Source: Thalassospira profundimaris WP0211 (GTDB lineage Bacteria > Pseudomonadota > Alphaproteobacteria > Rhodospirillales > Thalassospiraceae). Taken from it: a DNA stretch of 64,000 nucleotides. A program made the position numbers and the translations under genes. The stretch spans positions 62,001 through 126,000 of the forward strand of contig NZ_AMRN01000006.1 of NCBI RefSeq assembly GCF_000300275.1, written 5' to 3'. Below are positions 27,869-36,913 of the stretch, in pieces. Within the stretch, counting starts at the first letter, position 1; the number at the start of each line of letters is the position of its first letter. The notes under the pieces are model-generated. The model was not told where the DNA came from. It worked only from the letters and a program-made list of their open reading frames with translations, and did not search any database.

Positions 27869-28273
27869 ATGAATGCCCCACACGATATTTCTCCCGACAC
27901 AAATGCCACCACCAGCAACCAAAGCAGCGGTCGACTGATGACCGGATTGCGTCGCGGATTTCGCCGCAAATGCCCGAATTGTGGCCACGGTTTTGCTTTC
28001 GGCGGCTATCTGAAGCTTCGTTCCGAGTGTGATGTTTGCAATCACCCGATCGGGGAATATCGTTGTGATGATGCCCCGCCCTACTTCACGATCTTTCTGG
28101 TCGGACACATCGTGGTTCCGGGTGCGTTGGCTATGGAGCAGAATTTCAGCCCGTCCATGGCGTTGCAACTTTCGATCTGGCTTCCGGCCACCGTCGCATT
28201 ATGCCTTGGCTTTCTGCCCTTTATCAAAGGGGCTGTTCTTGGCACTCAATGGGCCATGCGCATCAAAGGATAG
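27869..28273 (+). CDS. DUF983 membrane protein
   Basis: A 134-residue protein of the DUF983 family, common in alphaproteobacteria and often near cytochrome oxidase or cell-envelope genes; function not established. It has a zinc-ribbon-like four-cysteine motif (CPNCG at about 35 and CDVC at about 54), followed by CDDAPPYFTIF and two hydrophobic segments (about 72-92 and 97-120). An AGGAG lies 12 bases before ATG 27869, a longish spacing. It precedes a protease gene on the same strand, with about 130 bases between them. Confidence 0.85.
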   Translation: MNAPHDISPDTNATTSNQSSGRLMTGLRRGFRRKCPNCGHGFAFGGYLKLRSECDVCNHPIGEYRCDDAPPYFTIFLVGHIVVPGALAMEQNFSPSMALQLSIWLPATVALCLGFLPFIKGAVLGTQWAMRIKG

Positions 28274-28404
28274 TCGTTGGCAGAATGCCAATTTTTCCAG
28301 TAGAATGCGTAGGTTATCTCGCCTGAATTAACCGGATTGTTTAATTGGTCGCACTTCGCGTAGCACAGAATACATATGACAATCCCGACGCAGGAGCGCG
28401 ACGT

Positions 28405-29976
28405 TTGCGGCGCATCTGTGTTGCCCTCGGGTTATGTGTATTGCAGGCTGCCTGCGCCACTTCAGACCGGATGGCAGTAACCTCGCCTGATGATCCACAA
28501 ACGCGCGAACTGATTTCTCAAACAATCGAACTTGTCGCAACACGCTATATCGATCCGATCAGCCGTGAACAGATCCTGGTGAGCACCCTTGATGGACTCT
28601 CATCGATTGACGAAAACATTCGCGTCGACATCACCCCGACTGATCTGGTCTTGCAATATGACGACCGAACGGTCGGCAAGATTGCCCTTCCGGCTTCATC
28701 CGACGGCACGGCGGATCACGAAAATCTTCAGATCTGGTCCGAAATCACGCTAACCGGATTGGCAAGATACCGGGCACATTCGGCCAAACTGCGCAACACG
28801 GACACCAAAGACATCGAGTCTGCCCTGATCAGTGGCGCAATCCGCAATCTGGACCGTTACAGCCGCTATGAGGGTCCGGTACGTGCAGAAAATGCGCGCA
28901 ACCGTCGTGACGGCTATATTGGCATCGGCGTTCGTGTCGTTGGCGGAAGTGGCTACCCTGTTGTCAAACTCGTTCATGCGGAAAGCCCGGCTGCGCGTGC
29001 CGGACTGCATCCCGGCGACCAGATCCTGACGGTTAATGGCGAGGACATGTATGGTAAAGCCAGTCGCTATGCTGCCGACCTGCTGCATGGCGAAGAAGGA
29101 ACATCTGTCCTGCTTGAAGTGAATGCAGCCAAAAGCAACGCTATCACCCCGATGGAGATACTGCGTGAACGGGTGATTGACCGCACAGTATTCGATGATG
29201 TCCGTGACAATATCCTGATTGCGCGTGTCAGCAGCTTCAACTCAGCAACTGCGTCAACGCTTGCCGACAGCATCATGAAGGCGAAACTTTATGATGGTGG
29301 CCTTCACGGCGTTATTCTCGATCTTCGTGGAAACCGTGGCGGACTTCTGCAACAGGGCGTTGCGGTGGCTGACCTGTTTTTGGCCGATGGTCCGATCGGA
29401 AAGACATTTTCGCGTGTCACAGCTGCACGCCACATATTCAAGGCAGAAACCGGCGATTTGACCAATGGCGCGCCGCTGGTTGTCCTGATTGACGGACGCA
29501 CAGCGTCGTCAGCGGAACTGGTTGCAGCAGCCCTTCAAGATCGCCATCGTGCTGTGCTGATCGGGTCCACAAGCTTTGGCAAGGGGTCCGTTCAGGCAAT
29601 CAATGATCTGCCCAACCATGGGACATTGACCTTTACCTGGTCGCGCATGACAGCCCCTTCTGGATACACCTTTGACAGAATCGGTCTTTTCCCGGCCATC
29701 TGCACAAAATCAGGCACAGGCAGCACCGCTATTCACAAGGTGGCGAACGCCCTGTCACTGCGTGATGAGACCGCCTCGGTGATGATGAAATGGCGCAAGC
29801 TGGACTATCAGGACGAAAAGAGCAGACGGGAACTACGCAGCGTTTGTCCGGCCAACACAAATGGTGAAACATTTGATGTTGAAGTTGCACTTGAGCTGCT
29901 GAAAAATAACCGTGAATACAAGAATCTGGCCTATGTCGGACAAGAGGAAATCGCCGATACTTTTGCCAGCCAATAA
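28405..29976 (+). CDS. S41-family C-terminal processing protease, probable lipoprotein
   Basis: A CtpA/Prc-type periplasmic serine protease of about 523 residues. A short basic-hydrophobic leader ends with Cys17 (LQAAC), resembling a lipobox although Gln sits at -3. A PDZ domain lies at about 175-255 (GYIGIGVRVVG...ARAGLHPGDQILTVNG). The catalytic Ser is in DGRTASSAELVAAALQ and the Lys in SFGKGSVQ; both are present. TTG 28405 is preferred because AGGAG is eight bases upstream and the result is a clean signal peptide; TTG 28345 would add 20 polar residues. Targets are unknown; peptidoglycan hydrolases are typical for the family. Confidence 0.85.
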   Translation: MRRICVALGLCVLQAACATSDRMAVTSPDDPQTRELISQTIELVATRYIDPISREQILVSTLDGLSSIDENIRVDITPTDLVLQYDDRTVGKIALPASSDGTADHENLQIWSEITLTGLARYRAHSAKLRNTDTKDIESALISGAIRNLDRYSRYEGPVRAENARNRRDGYIGIGVRVVGGSGYPVVKLVHAESPAARAGLHPGDQILTVNGEDMYGKASRYAADLLHGEEGTSVLLEVNAAKSNAITPMEILRERVIDRTVFDDVRDNILIARVSSFNSATASTLADSIMKAKLYDGGLHGVILDLRGNRGGLLQQGVAVADLFLADGPIGKTFSRVTAARHIFKAETGDLTNGAPLVVLIDGRTASSAELVAAALQDRHRAVLIGSTSFGKGSVQAINDLPNHGTLTFTWSRMTAPSGYTFDRIGLFPAICTKSGTGSTAIHKVANALSLRDETASVMMKWRKLDYQDEKSRRELRSVCPANTNGETFDVEVALELLKNNREYKNLAYVGQEEIADTFASQ

Positions 29977-30002
29977 AATTGCATTCTTTTTTCCAAAATG
30001 GC

Positions 30003-30030
30003 TTGACACTCTGCCGATAACCTTTATGTT
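30003..30030 (+). promoter_or_regulatory. rpmG promoter
   Basis: TTGACA (30003-30008), a 16-bp spacer and TATGTT (30025-30030), 40 bases before the rpmG ATG. The consensus -35 suits a strong ribosomal-protein promoter. Confidence 0.7.
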
Positions 30031-30069
30031 CCGCCGCCTGAGATACACCTGAACACAGGATGCAGAGAC

Positions 30070-30237
30070 ATGGCGAAGCCCGCTTCGATCCTCGTAAAGT
30101 TGGTAAGCACCGCAGACACCGGTTACTTCTATGTTGTTAAGAAGAACCCGCGGAATACCACCGAGAAATTCCAGTTTCGCAAGTACGACCCGGTCGTGCG
30201 TAAGCACGTCGTGTTCAAAGAAGCGAAAATGAAGTAA
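30070..30237 (+). CDS. rpmG: 50S ribosomal protein L33
   Basis: A 55-residue protein reading [20 protein letters not shown] and ending FKEAKMK. The [21 protein letters not shown] core is diagnostic for bacterial L33 of the cysteine-free type, so it does not bind zinc. It has its own promoter and a near-perfect terminator, giving a short monocistronic message. Confidence 0.97.
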   Translation: MAKPASILVKLVSTADTGYFYVVKKNPRNTTEKFQFRKYDPVVRKHVVFKEAKMK

Positions 30238-30269
30238 TCTGGTTCTTCGGAATTCGATTGCAAAGATTT

Positions 30270-30303
30270 AAAAAAGACGTGTCCTTCCGGACACGTCTTT
30301 TTT
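30270..30303. terminator. Strong terminator after rpmG
   Basis: AAAAAAGACGTGTCC pairs perfectly with GGACACGTCTTTTTT around TTCC. The A and T runs make it usable from both strands; DUF423 converges from the other side. Confidence 0.95.
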
Positions 30304-30351
30304 GTTTGTACTTGCCTGTTTCAGGTTAAATGCCACTGCCTGCCTGCGAGA

Positions 30352-30726
30352 TCAGCCAAAGCGTCTGTATCCCGCCGCAGCAAGCAGCAACCAGCCCCCA
30401 ATAAAGGCAAAACCGCCAATTGGGGCCACGGCACCAAACGCAGAAATACCGCCAAAGGCAATGGCGTATAAAGACCCGCAGAAGAAAACGATCCCGACAA
30501 GCATTGCATAGGCGGCAATGCGCAGGAACTTCTCATCGGGCACATGATGAACCAGGCCGGCAATTGCGGCGAGGGCAACAGCATGCACAAGCTGATAATG
30601 CGCGCCCTTCTCGACCAGGCCGCGTGCATAATCCATTTCGCTTCCAGCCATGCCATGGGCGGCAAACGCCCCCAACGCAACCGCCATCGCACCATTCAGT
30701 CCGGCCATAACCACAGAAATACGCAT
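30352..30726 (-). CDS. DUF423 family inner-membrane protein (YgdD-like)
   Basis: A 124-residue protein with about four hydrophobic segments. The start MAGLNGAMAVALGAFAAHG and the later GSLYAIAFGG, APIGGFAFIGGW are hallmark DUF423 (YgdD/YwdK) stretches. The family is widespread and its function unknown. It converges on rpmG and shares the bidirectional terminator. The regulator gene upstream, on the same strand, ends at its own terminator. Confidence 0.9.
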   Translation of the reverse strand: MRISVVMAGLNGAMAVALGAFAAHGMAGSEMDYARGLVEKGAHYQLVHAVALAAIAGLVHHVPDEKFLRIAAYAMLVGIVFFCGSLYAIAFGGISAFGAVAPIGGFAFIGGWLLLAAAGYRRFG

Positions 30727-30803
30727 CAGAGGTTCCCTTAAAAAGAAGTGGTATTATTTCGAACAGATTAGACATCAACAAATCCGTCCGCCATGCGAAA
30801 ACG

Positions 30804-30839
30804 CAAAAAAAAATGGCCGTACAACAAGTGTACGGCCAG
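30804..30839 (-). terminator. Rho-independent terminator of the Crp/Fnr gene
   Basis: On the complement, TGGCCGTACA pairs with TGTACGGCCA around CTTGT and is followed by nine T residues. Confidence 0.95.
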
Positions 30840-30965
30840 TAACTCTCTTGGGGGAGATGTGCCGGAACATTTAAATGTCCGCCACACCAATACCTTTACC
30901 TGTCGAACATCCTCTTCTCTGTGACAGTCATCACATGAAGACAAAAAAAATCATACAAATGCGAC

Positions 30966-31646
30966 CTAATGAATTGACTCACTTAGGAATTCTTCAAGTC
31001 GGCGTACATCCGGAACGAAAAGACCGGTCTCAACCTTTGTCACCAGTTGGCGACGGCCAAGCGTGCTCATGACCCGTGCAACCGTTTCTCGCGATGTGCT
31101 GACCCGCCCGGCGACCTCGGAATGAACCGGAACGGGTGACAAAAGTGCCGAACCGTTATCGTCACAAACATTGTTGGCACGGCGCAAAATTTCCGCCACG
31201 ACGCGTTCGTTGGCGCCAAGTGTGCTGACATCAACAATTCTTCGGGTCGAGTTCCGAACAATTCTGGCCAACTCGCTGATAACGTTCCAGGCAACTGACG
31301 GGTGATTTTTGACGACCTTTTCAAAGTTGGCCGGGCTCAAAATACCGACACTGGTATCGTCAACCGCAATTACACAAGCCGAACGCGGCTGCCCATCAAT
31401 GGCCGAAAGCTGACCAACACAGCCGCCTGCCCCGATTTCCTCAAGGGTGATTTCACGCCCCGAAAGCGAGTAATTAACGATCCGTACTCGTCCGGACAAA
31501 ATCAGGTAAACGTCCGAACTATCTGATTCCGGTTCGATAATTTGCGTTCCGGCCGCAAACGTCTTTCGGTTGACGTGGCGTTCGACGTCTGCAATCGCGC
31601 TCTCATCGAGATCCGCGAAAATGCCGACCACTGATAATTTAACCAT
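30966..31646 (-). CDS. Crp/Fnr-family transcriptional regulator
   Basis: About 226 residues from ATG 31646, normal for the family. An N-terminal cyclic-nucleotide-binding-like barrel (about 10-120) has the pattern SDVYLILSGRVRIV and GGCVGQLSAIDGQPRSA. A long dimer helix follows, then the winged helix-turn-helix HSEVAGRVSTSRETVARVM. There is no Fnr-type N-terminal cysteine cluster. The GQLSAIDGQPRSA segment aligns with the CRP phosphate-binding cassette (GELA..D..PRSA), so a nucleotide ligand is possible. Longer in-frame starts up to 31805 exist but add 53 non-conserved residues; the GGGGGA close to ATG 31646 is poorly spaced, so the start is uncertain. It is divergent from an alpha/beta hydrolase. 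Confidence 0.85.
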   Translation of the reverse strand: MVKLSVVGIFADLDESAIADVERHVNRKTFAAGTQIIEPESDSSDVYLILSGRVRIVNYSLSGREITLEEIGAGGCVGQLSAIDGQPRSACVIAVDDTSVGILSPANFEKVVKNHPSVAWNVISELARIVRNSTRRIVDVSTLGANERVVAEILRRANNVCDDNGSALLSPVPVHSEVAGRVSTSRETVARVMSTLGRRQLVTKVETGLFVPDVRRLEEFLSESIH

Positions 31647-31891
31647 ATCCCCCAAGCTTCTCACTACGGTGTTGTTAGTGTCCGGAGCACAGACCCCCTG
31701 CGTTCCCTCACATCTTTTACTGTCCCGGACCCAATCATAAGCAAACAACTTCAGACTGACAATCATTGCCAAACCAAAGTCGGACTCCCACATGTGATTG
31801 GACAAGATTATGCTGCATGTGCGAACATAATCGAGTTCTTTTTAATCAAGGCATATATTTGCATCGATCCCGCATCGCGAGGAGGCAGGCC
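31647..31891. other. Divergent intergenic region, Crp/Fnr gene and hydrolase
   Basis: A 245-bp region that must hold both promoters. Longer in-frame extensions of both genes run into it but lack ribosome sites and family similarity. No clear -35/-10 pair or CRP-like palindrome was picked out by eye. Confidence 0.4.
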
Positions 31892-32728
31892 ATGAGTCCC
31901 GAATTGGAGATTTTCCGTCGCAGCCCGACAGGCAAACCCAAAAGTAAACATCCATTGGTGTTTGTACATGGCGCCTATACCGGGGCGTGGTGCTGGAACG
32001 AACATTTCCTGACCTGGTTTGCAGATCGCGGCTTTGAGACCGTGGCGTTTTCCTTGCGCGGCCATGGCGGAAGTGGCGGCCGCGAACTGCGCAGCCTCGC
32101 ATCCATTGACGATTACGTCGAAGACCTTGAAGAGGTTGTCGAGACCCTTGGCAAGAAGCCCGTGCTGATCGGTCATTCGATGGGCGGCTATGTCATTCAG
32201 AAATATCTCGAACGCCACAGTGCCGAGGCCGCCATTCTGATGGCCTCAGTCCCGCCAGAAGGCCTGATTGCCAGCAATGCGATGATGGCAATGGCCCAGC
32301 CCGATCTGTTTTTCCATATGTTCTGGCTTCAGGCCATTGGCCCCCACACCCTGCTTCGTGAACGTCTGGGGCGCGCGATGCTGTCGCCTGATATCGCCGA
32401 AGATGAAGGCATGATCTATTTCGGTCGGCTCGAAACAGAAAGCCAGCGGGCGATTACGGACATGATGGGCGCCAACCCGATCTTCCTGACAAAGGATGAA
32501 GCGCCAGCCATGCTGGTTATGGGCGCACGCGACGATGAAATCATCCAGAGCGAGCTGATCCACCACACAGCCAAGCGCTACGGCGCGGACTATGCACTGA
32601 TTGATGATATTCACCACGCGATGATGCTCGATAAAAACTGGGAAAAGGTCGCTGAAACCATACTGGAATGGTTGCAGGTCAAGCTCGTCAGCCAACAGCG
32701 CAGCAAAGGCAACAAGACAGCAGCCTAG
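31892..32728 (+). CDS. Alpha/beta hydrolase
   Basis: A 278-residue hydrolase. The oxyanion loop VFVHGAYTGAWCW is near residue 24, the nucleophile elbow IGHSMGG has Ser96, an acidic GARDDEI segment follows, and the catalytic His lies in DIHHAMMLD near the C-terminus, so the triad is complete. The fold covers esterases, C-C hydrolases and lactonases; nothing in the sequence fixes the substrate. Start 31892 is set by GAGGAGG about eight bases upstream. A terminator-like hairpin follows at 32761. Confidence 0.85.
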   Translation: MSPELEIFRRSPTGKPKSKHPLVFVHGAYTGAWCWNEHFLTWFADRGFETVAFSLRGHGGSGGRELRSLASIDDYVEDLEEVVETLGKKPVLIGHSMGGYVIQKYLERHSAEAAILMASVPPEGLIASNAMMAMAQPDLFFHMFWLQAIGPHTLLRERLGRAMLSPDIAEDEGMIYFGRLETESQRAITDMMGANPIFLTKDEAPAMLVMGARDDEIIQSELIHHTAKRYGADYALIDDIHHAMMLDKNWEKVAETILEWLQVKLVSQQRSKGNKTAA

Positions 32729-32760
32729 GCAACCTACACTGGATTTTTACTGCACTTTTG

Positions 32761-32795
32761 CACCCGCATCTGCCACGATGCGGGTGTTTGCTTTT
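32761..32795 (+). terminator. Terminator after the alpha/beta hydrolase gene
   Basis: CACCCGCATC pairs with GATGCGGGTG, followed by TTTGCTTTT. Confidence 0.8.
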
Positions 32796-32847
32796 GAGCG
32801 CCCTGACAAACGAAATACCCCGCCAAACAAAATAAAAGGTCTGGAAC

Positions 32848-34653
32848 ATGCCCCTTAACGCTCCTGTATCTTTCGAAACAGTCAAACTTCGCCCACGGCT
32901 TCTGGCAGCCCTTATTGCCGCGGGTTTATACGTCTGCCTTGGTCAAAGTGCTATTGCCCAGCAAACAACAGACGCCGTCGCACCTGAGGCAAGCACGGCC
33001 GGTTCCTCGTCTCAAATGCGCAAGGCAGCCACTTCCAACAACTGGATGATCAGCGCTGCCAACCCGCTGGCAGTCGAGGCCGGTGCTAATATCTTGCGGT
33101 CTGGTGGCAACGCTATTGATGCGATGGTCACCATTCAAACCATGCTTGGCCTTGTTGAGCCACAATCATCCGGGCTTGGGGACGGCGCGTTTCTGGTTTA
33201 CTTCGATGCAGCGACTGGAAAGCTGACCACGCTTGATGGCCGCGAAACCGCGCCGCTGAACGCAACGCCGACGCTATTCCAGGATGAAAACGGTGAACCG
33301 CTTAAGTTTTATGATGCGGTTGTTGGCGGCAGATCGGTGGGTACACCCGGCACCCCTGCCCTGATGGAGGCAGCGCACGAAAGGTGGGGGCAACTTCCTT
33401 GGAATAGCCTGCTTGATCCGGCAATTGATGTTGCCACAGCGGGCTTTGAAGTTTCTCCGCGTCTTGCTGCCTTGATCGCCGATGATCAGGAAAAACTTGC
33501 GCGCGATCCCGAAGCAAAGGGCTATTTCTTTGATAAAGATGGCGAGCCACTTGCGGCCGGTACGGTTCTTCACAATCCGAAATATGCCAAGACCCTGCAA
33601 GACCTCGCGGCCAACGGGACCGTGAATTTCTATCAGGGTCAGATCGCCCTGGACATTGTCGACAAGGTTAAGGGTGCCAGTTGGAACCCCGGCGTCCTGT
33701 CACTTGCCGATTTCGCCACGTATCACGTCAAGGAACGCCCGGCCGCCTGTATCGAGTATCGCGATCATGATGTGTGCGGCATGGGACCGCCTTCTTCGGG
33801 GGCGCTAACGGTCGGACAGATCCTTGGTCTGGTTGAACCCTATGACATCGCCGCGATGGGCCCCAGTTCTGCACAAAGCTGGCGTTTGATCGGTGATGCA
33901 TCGCGTTTGGCATTTGCCGATCGCGGGCGCTACATGGCCGATATTGATTTTGTCCCGATGCCTTTGACCGGATTGCTTGATAAAACCTATCTGGCGGAAC
34001 GATCCAAACTGCTTGATCGGGACACCGCGCTTGAAGCCGCCGAACCCGGCATGCCGAGCTTTAGCCACTCCATGAAATTGGCCGACGATGAAGCGATTGA
34101 ACTGCCAAGCACCAGCCATTTCTCGATCGTCGATATCTACGGCAATGCGGTTTCGATGACGACCACGATTGAAAACGGCTTTGGTTCACGCCTGATGGTG
34201 AACGGCTTTATGCTCAATAACGAACTGACTGATTTCTCGTTCAAGACCCATTCCGATGGCGTCCCTATTGCCAACGCCTTGGCACCGGGCAAACGCCCGC
34301 GTTCATCCATGGCGCCCACCATCGTGATGAAAGACGACAAACCGGTAATTGTCACGGGTTCACCGGGTGGATCGCGCATCATTGGCTATGTCGCCCAATC
34401 GCTTATCGGGATGATTGATTGGAACATGTCGCCCAAGGACGCCATCGACATGCCCCATCTGGTCAACCGCTTCGGCACCTTTGACCTTGAAGCCGGAACC
34501 GAGGCCGAAAACTTGGCCCCGGCACTGGAAGGCATGGGCTTTGAGACCAGCATTCGCGATCTTAATTCCGGCATTCACGCCATTATGATCACCGAAAACG
34601 GCCTGATTGGTGGCGCTGATTCCCGCCGCGAAGGCATTGTGGTTGGTGAATAA
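32848..34653 (+). CDS. ggt: Gamma-glutamyltransferase
   Basis: A 601-residue periplasmic Ntn-hydrolase that cleaves or transfers the gamma-glutamyl group of glutathione and similar compounds. The signal peptide is at about 1-38 (AIAQQ end). The large-subunit arginine region and GGNAIDAMV are present. The self-cleavage site is before Thr422 in STSHFSIVD, equivalent to the TTHYSVVD of E. coli Ggt. NGFMLNNELTDFS and PGKRPRSSMAPTIV are classic small-subunit motifs. It stands alone between two terminators. Confidence 0.95.
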   Translation: MPLNAPVSFETVKLRPRLLAALIAAGLYVCLGQSAIAQQTTDAVAPEASTAGSSSQMRKAATSNNWMISAANPLAVEAGANILRSGGNAIDAMVTIQTMLGLVEPQSSGLGDGAFLVYFDAATGKLTTLDGRETAPLNATPTLFQDENGEPLKFYDAVVGGRSVGTPGTPALMEAAHERWGQLPWNSLLDPAIDVATAGFEVSPRLAALIADDQEKLARDPEAKGYFFDKDGEPLAAGTVLHNPKYAKTLQDLAANGTVNFYQGQIALDIVDKVKGASWNPGVLSLADFATYHVKERPAACIEYRDHDVCGMGPPSSGALTVGQILGLVEPYDIAAMGPSSAQSWRLIGDASRLAFADRGRYMADIDFVPMPLTGLLDKTYLAERSKLLDRDTALEAAEPGMPSFSHSMKLADDEAIELPSTSHFSIVDIYGNAVSMTTTIENGFGSRLMVNGFMLNNELTDFSFKTHSDGVPIANALAPGKRPRSSMAPTIVMKDDKPVIVTGSPGGSRIIGYVAQSLIGMIDWNMSPKDAIDMPHLVNRFGTFDLEAGTEAENLAPALEGMGFETSIRDLNSGIHAIMITENGLIGGADSRREGIVVGE

Positions 34654-34675
34654 AGACATCCTGCGAAAACAAAAG

Positions 34676-34713
34676 AACGGGCGGCCCAACACGGCGCTGC
34701 CCGTTTGCTTTTT
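34676..34713 (+). terminator. Terminator after ggt
   Basis: AACGGGC pairs with GCCCGTT, with extra inner G-C pairs, followed by TGCTTTTT. Confidence 0.75.
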
Positions 34714-34734
34714 GATGGATGCTATGAGTACCAG

Positions 34735-35409
34735 CTACGTAGCAGACATCCAATCGGCCAACAGCCGATAAAGGTCGCGATGGTCGGTCGCAATATGGTG
34801 CGCACCGGCATCAAGAAGGTAGTTGGCCGGCGTAATATCGACAAGACCGATGGTCGTCGCACCGGATGCCACACCTGCGCGCACGCCGTTCTGGCTGTCA
34901 TCCACAACGATGCAATCCTTGATATCGACACCGATTTTCTGTGCGGCCAGCAAAAAGACATCCGGATGCGGTTTAGGGTTTTCGACATCATGTGCCGAAC
35001 AAACCCTGCCTTCAAAGCGTTCCTTCAAGCCTACCTTGGCGAGCGATACGTCCATCTTGGCATGTGGACCGTTGCTGCCAATCGCAATGGGAATGTTGTT
35101 TTCTTCCAGCAGATCAAGCACCGGATCAAGATGTGCGAACGGCGTCAGATCGTTGCGAAAGGCCGTAAACGTGCGTTCGTAACATTCAGACAGCCAGTCT
35201 TCTGGCAGTGTGATGCCAAACATCTGTTCCATTTTTGGCGGCACCATCGCCAATGTGCCACCAATGAAAAGATCATGGGTCTTCGCCATATCCATGTCGC
35301 AGCCATAATCGCAAAGCTGCTCTGTCAACACGCGACACGCCAGTGTTTCGGTATCAACCAAAACACCATCACAATCAAAGATCACACCCCGAACAACAGG
35401 CCTTTTCAT
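34735..35409 (-). CDS. HAD-superfamily hydrolase (beta-phosphoglucomutase-like)
   Basis: A 224-residue HAD subfamily IA protein. Motif I DCDGVLVDTE has both catalytic Asp residues, motif II Ser/Asn is in IAIGSNGPH, the Lys is in ENPKPHPDVFL, and the acidic motif is VVDDSQNGVRAG. These point to an active phosphatase or phosphomutase; the cap domain at about 20-90 resembles YieH/GS1-like sugar-phosphate phosphatases. The substrate is unknown. It follows the ArsC/YffB-like gene by 14 bases and is probably co-transcribed with it. Confidence 0.88.
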   Translation of the reverse strand: MKRPVVRGVIFDCDGVLVDTETLACRVLTEQLCDYGCDMDMAKTHDLFIGGTLAMVPPKMEQMFGITLPEDWLSECYERTFTAFRNDLTPFAHLDPVLDLLEENNIPIAIGSNGPHAKMDVSLAKVGLKERFEGRVCSAHDVENPKPHPDVFLLAAQKIGVDIKDCIVVDDSQNGVRAGVASGATTIGLVDITPANYLLDAGAHHIATDHRDLYRLLADWMSAT

Positions 35410-35423
35410 GGATTAATCCCTTA

Positions 35424-35774
35424 TCAAGCAGCTAGTTCGGTCCAGCGCGCTTCGTCATAGGCGACTGTCCGGGTCGATCCGAAATCAACAACCGGGCGTT
35501 TGATCACGGTCGGATTGGCGGCAAGGACTGCGGCCGCAGCGGCACCGCCCTGCTCCAATTTTGCTTTGTCGTCGTCACTCAGGTTGCGATAACTCGGCCC
35601 GCGCTTGTTGATCAAAACCTTACCCCCGACTTCATCAAGCCAGCCTTCGATGGTCTTGGCGTCAATTCCGTCAGCGCGAAAATCATGGAGCTTGTTTTCA
35701 ATGCCCTTTGAATCAAACCATTTCAGGGTTTTGCGGACAGTGTCGCAGTTCTTGATGCCGTAAATCGTAACCAT
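35424..35774 (-). CDS. ArsC/Spx-family protein (YffB-like)
   Basis: A 116-residue thioredoxin-like protein of the ArsC/Spx/YffB group. MVTIYGIKNCDTVRKTLKWF holds a single active-site Cys at residue 10 (no CxxC). The stretch INKRGPSYR in the middle and IKRPVVDFG, with the conserved cis-Pro and Arg, match YffB closely. YffB is thought to interact with glutathione rather than act as a true arsenate reductase; there are no arsenic genes nearby. It is the first gene of a two-gene unit with the HAD gene. Confidence 0.88.
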   Translation of the reverse strand: MVTIYGIKNCDTVRKTLKWFDSKGIENKLHDFRADGIDAKTIEGWLDEVGGKVLINKRGPSYRNLSDDDKAKLEQGGAAAAAVLAANPTVIKRPVVDFGSTRTVAYDEARWTELAA

Positions 35775-35917
35775 ATCAAATCCTGTACTTTAATATCTTC
35801 GGGATGCTGCCATGCATCGCGCAATCGGTTTTGACCCTAAATCACGGAACCTATATAAAGACCGCGCTTGGAATACAGCAACCCTCTTCACCCGACTTTG
35901 ACAAAAACGGTAGGCAA

Positions 35918-36913
35918 ATGACTGTTAATCGGCGTATTTCCGTCGCCCCGATGATGGATTGGACGGATCGGCATGATCGCTATTTTCTGCGGCAGATCAG
36001 TCGTCATACGTTGCTTTATACCGAAATGGTCACCACGGGTGCCATTCTTCACGGCGGGGTGGAACGTCATCTCCGCTATAACGACGCCGAACACCCGGTT
36101 GCGCTTCAACTTGGCGGCAGCGACCCGGACAATCTGGCGCGCGCCTGCGAAATCGCCAATGACTATGCCTACGATGAAATCAATCTGAATTGTGGTTGCC
36201 CATCAGATCGTGTGCAGAACGGCGCCTTTGGTGCCTGCCTGATGGCAACGCCGGATGTCGTTGCGAATTGCGTGAAATCGATGATTTCGGCCAGCGACGC
36301 CCCGGTCACAGTCAAAAACCGCATCGGCATTGACGATCAAGAAGACTACCCGTCGCTTAAGCGCTTTACCGAAACGGTTGCCGAGGCTGGCTGCAAGACT
36401 TTCATCGTTCATGCGCGCAAAGCATGGCTCAAAGGTCTTTCGCCCAAGGAAAACCGTGAAGTTCCGCCGTTAAAGTACGAGTTGGTCTATCAGCTTAAGC
36501 AGGAATTCCCGGAACTTGAAATCCTGATCAACGGTGGCATCAAGACGCTTGATGAAACCGACGCGCATCTGAAACATGTCGACGGTGTCATGATCGGGCG
36601 CGAAGCCTATCAGAACCCTTATGTTCTGGCAGATGTCGACCGGCGTTTTTATGGCGATGATGCCAAGCCCCTGAGCCGCCATCAGGTGGTTGAGGCCATG
36701 CTGCCCTATATCGAAGAACACCTGAAAGAAGAACACGGCACCATTGGCCATGTTACCCGCCATATGCTGGGCCTGTTCCAACAAATGCGCGGTGCGAAAC
36801 AATGGCGCCGTTATCTGAGCGAAAACGCCCATCGCAAAGGAGCGGGTACTGAAGTCGTCCGCGAAGCCCTGGCCCTTGTCCCCGAACAGGATGACGAGGT
36901 CCTGTCTGCATGA
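35918..36913 (+). CDS. dusA: tRNA-dihydrouridine synthase A
   Basis: A 331-residue FMN enzyme that reduces uridine in the tRNA D-loop. The TIM-barrel start SVAPMMDWTDRHDRYFLRQ is diagnostic of DusA. The catalytic Cys is residue 94 in LNCGCPSDRVQNGAFGACLM, followed by VKNRIGID and the phosphate-binding GGIKT. ATG 35918 has a GGTAGG seven bases upstream. The last bases overlap mnmC (ATGA), linking two tRNA-modification enzymes. Confidence 0.95.
   Translation: MTVNRRISVAPMMDWTDRHDRYFLRQISRHTLLYTEMVTTGAILHGGVERHLRYNDAEHPVALQLGGSDPDNLARACEIANDYAYDEINLNCGCPSDRVQNGAFGACLMATPDVVANCVKSMISASDAPVTVKNRIGIDDQEDYPSLKRFTETVAEAGCKTFIVHARKAWLKGLSPKENREVPPLKYELVYQLKQEFPELEILINGGIKTLDETDAHLKHVDGVMIGREAYQNPYVLADVDRRFYGDDAKPLSRHQVVEAMLPYIEEHLKEEHGTIGHVTRHMLGLFQQMRGAKQWRRYLSENAHRKGAGTEVVREALALVPEQDDEVLSA

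Noticed and set aside
30231..30303. Possible small RNA after rpmG
   Set aside because: The only structure is the rpmG terminator; no separate promoter was seen.
31647..31805. 53-residue N-terminal extension of the Crp/Fnr regulator, with two cysteines suggestive of an Fnr cluster
   Set aside because: Only two cysteines, not the four-Cys Fnr pattern, and the extension is not conserved-looking; the 226-residue form matches the family length.
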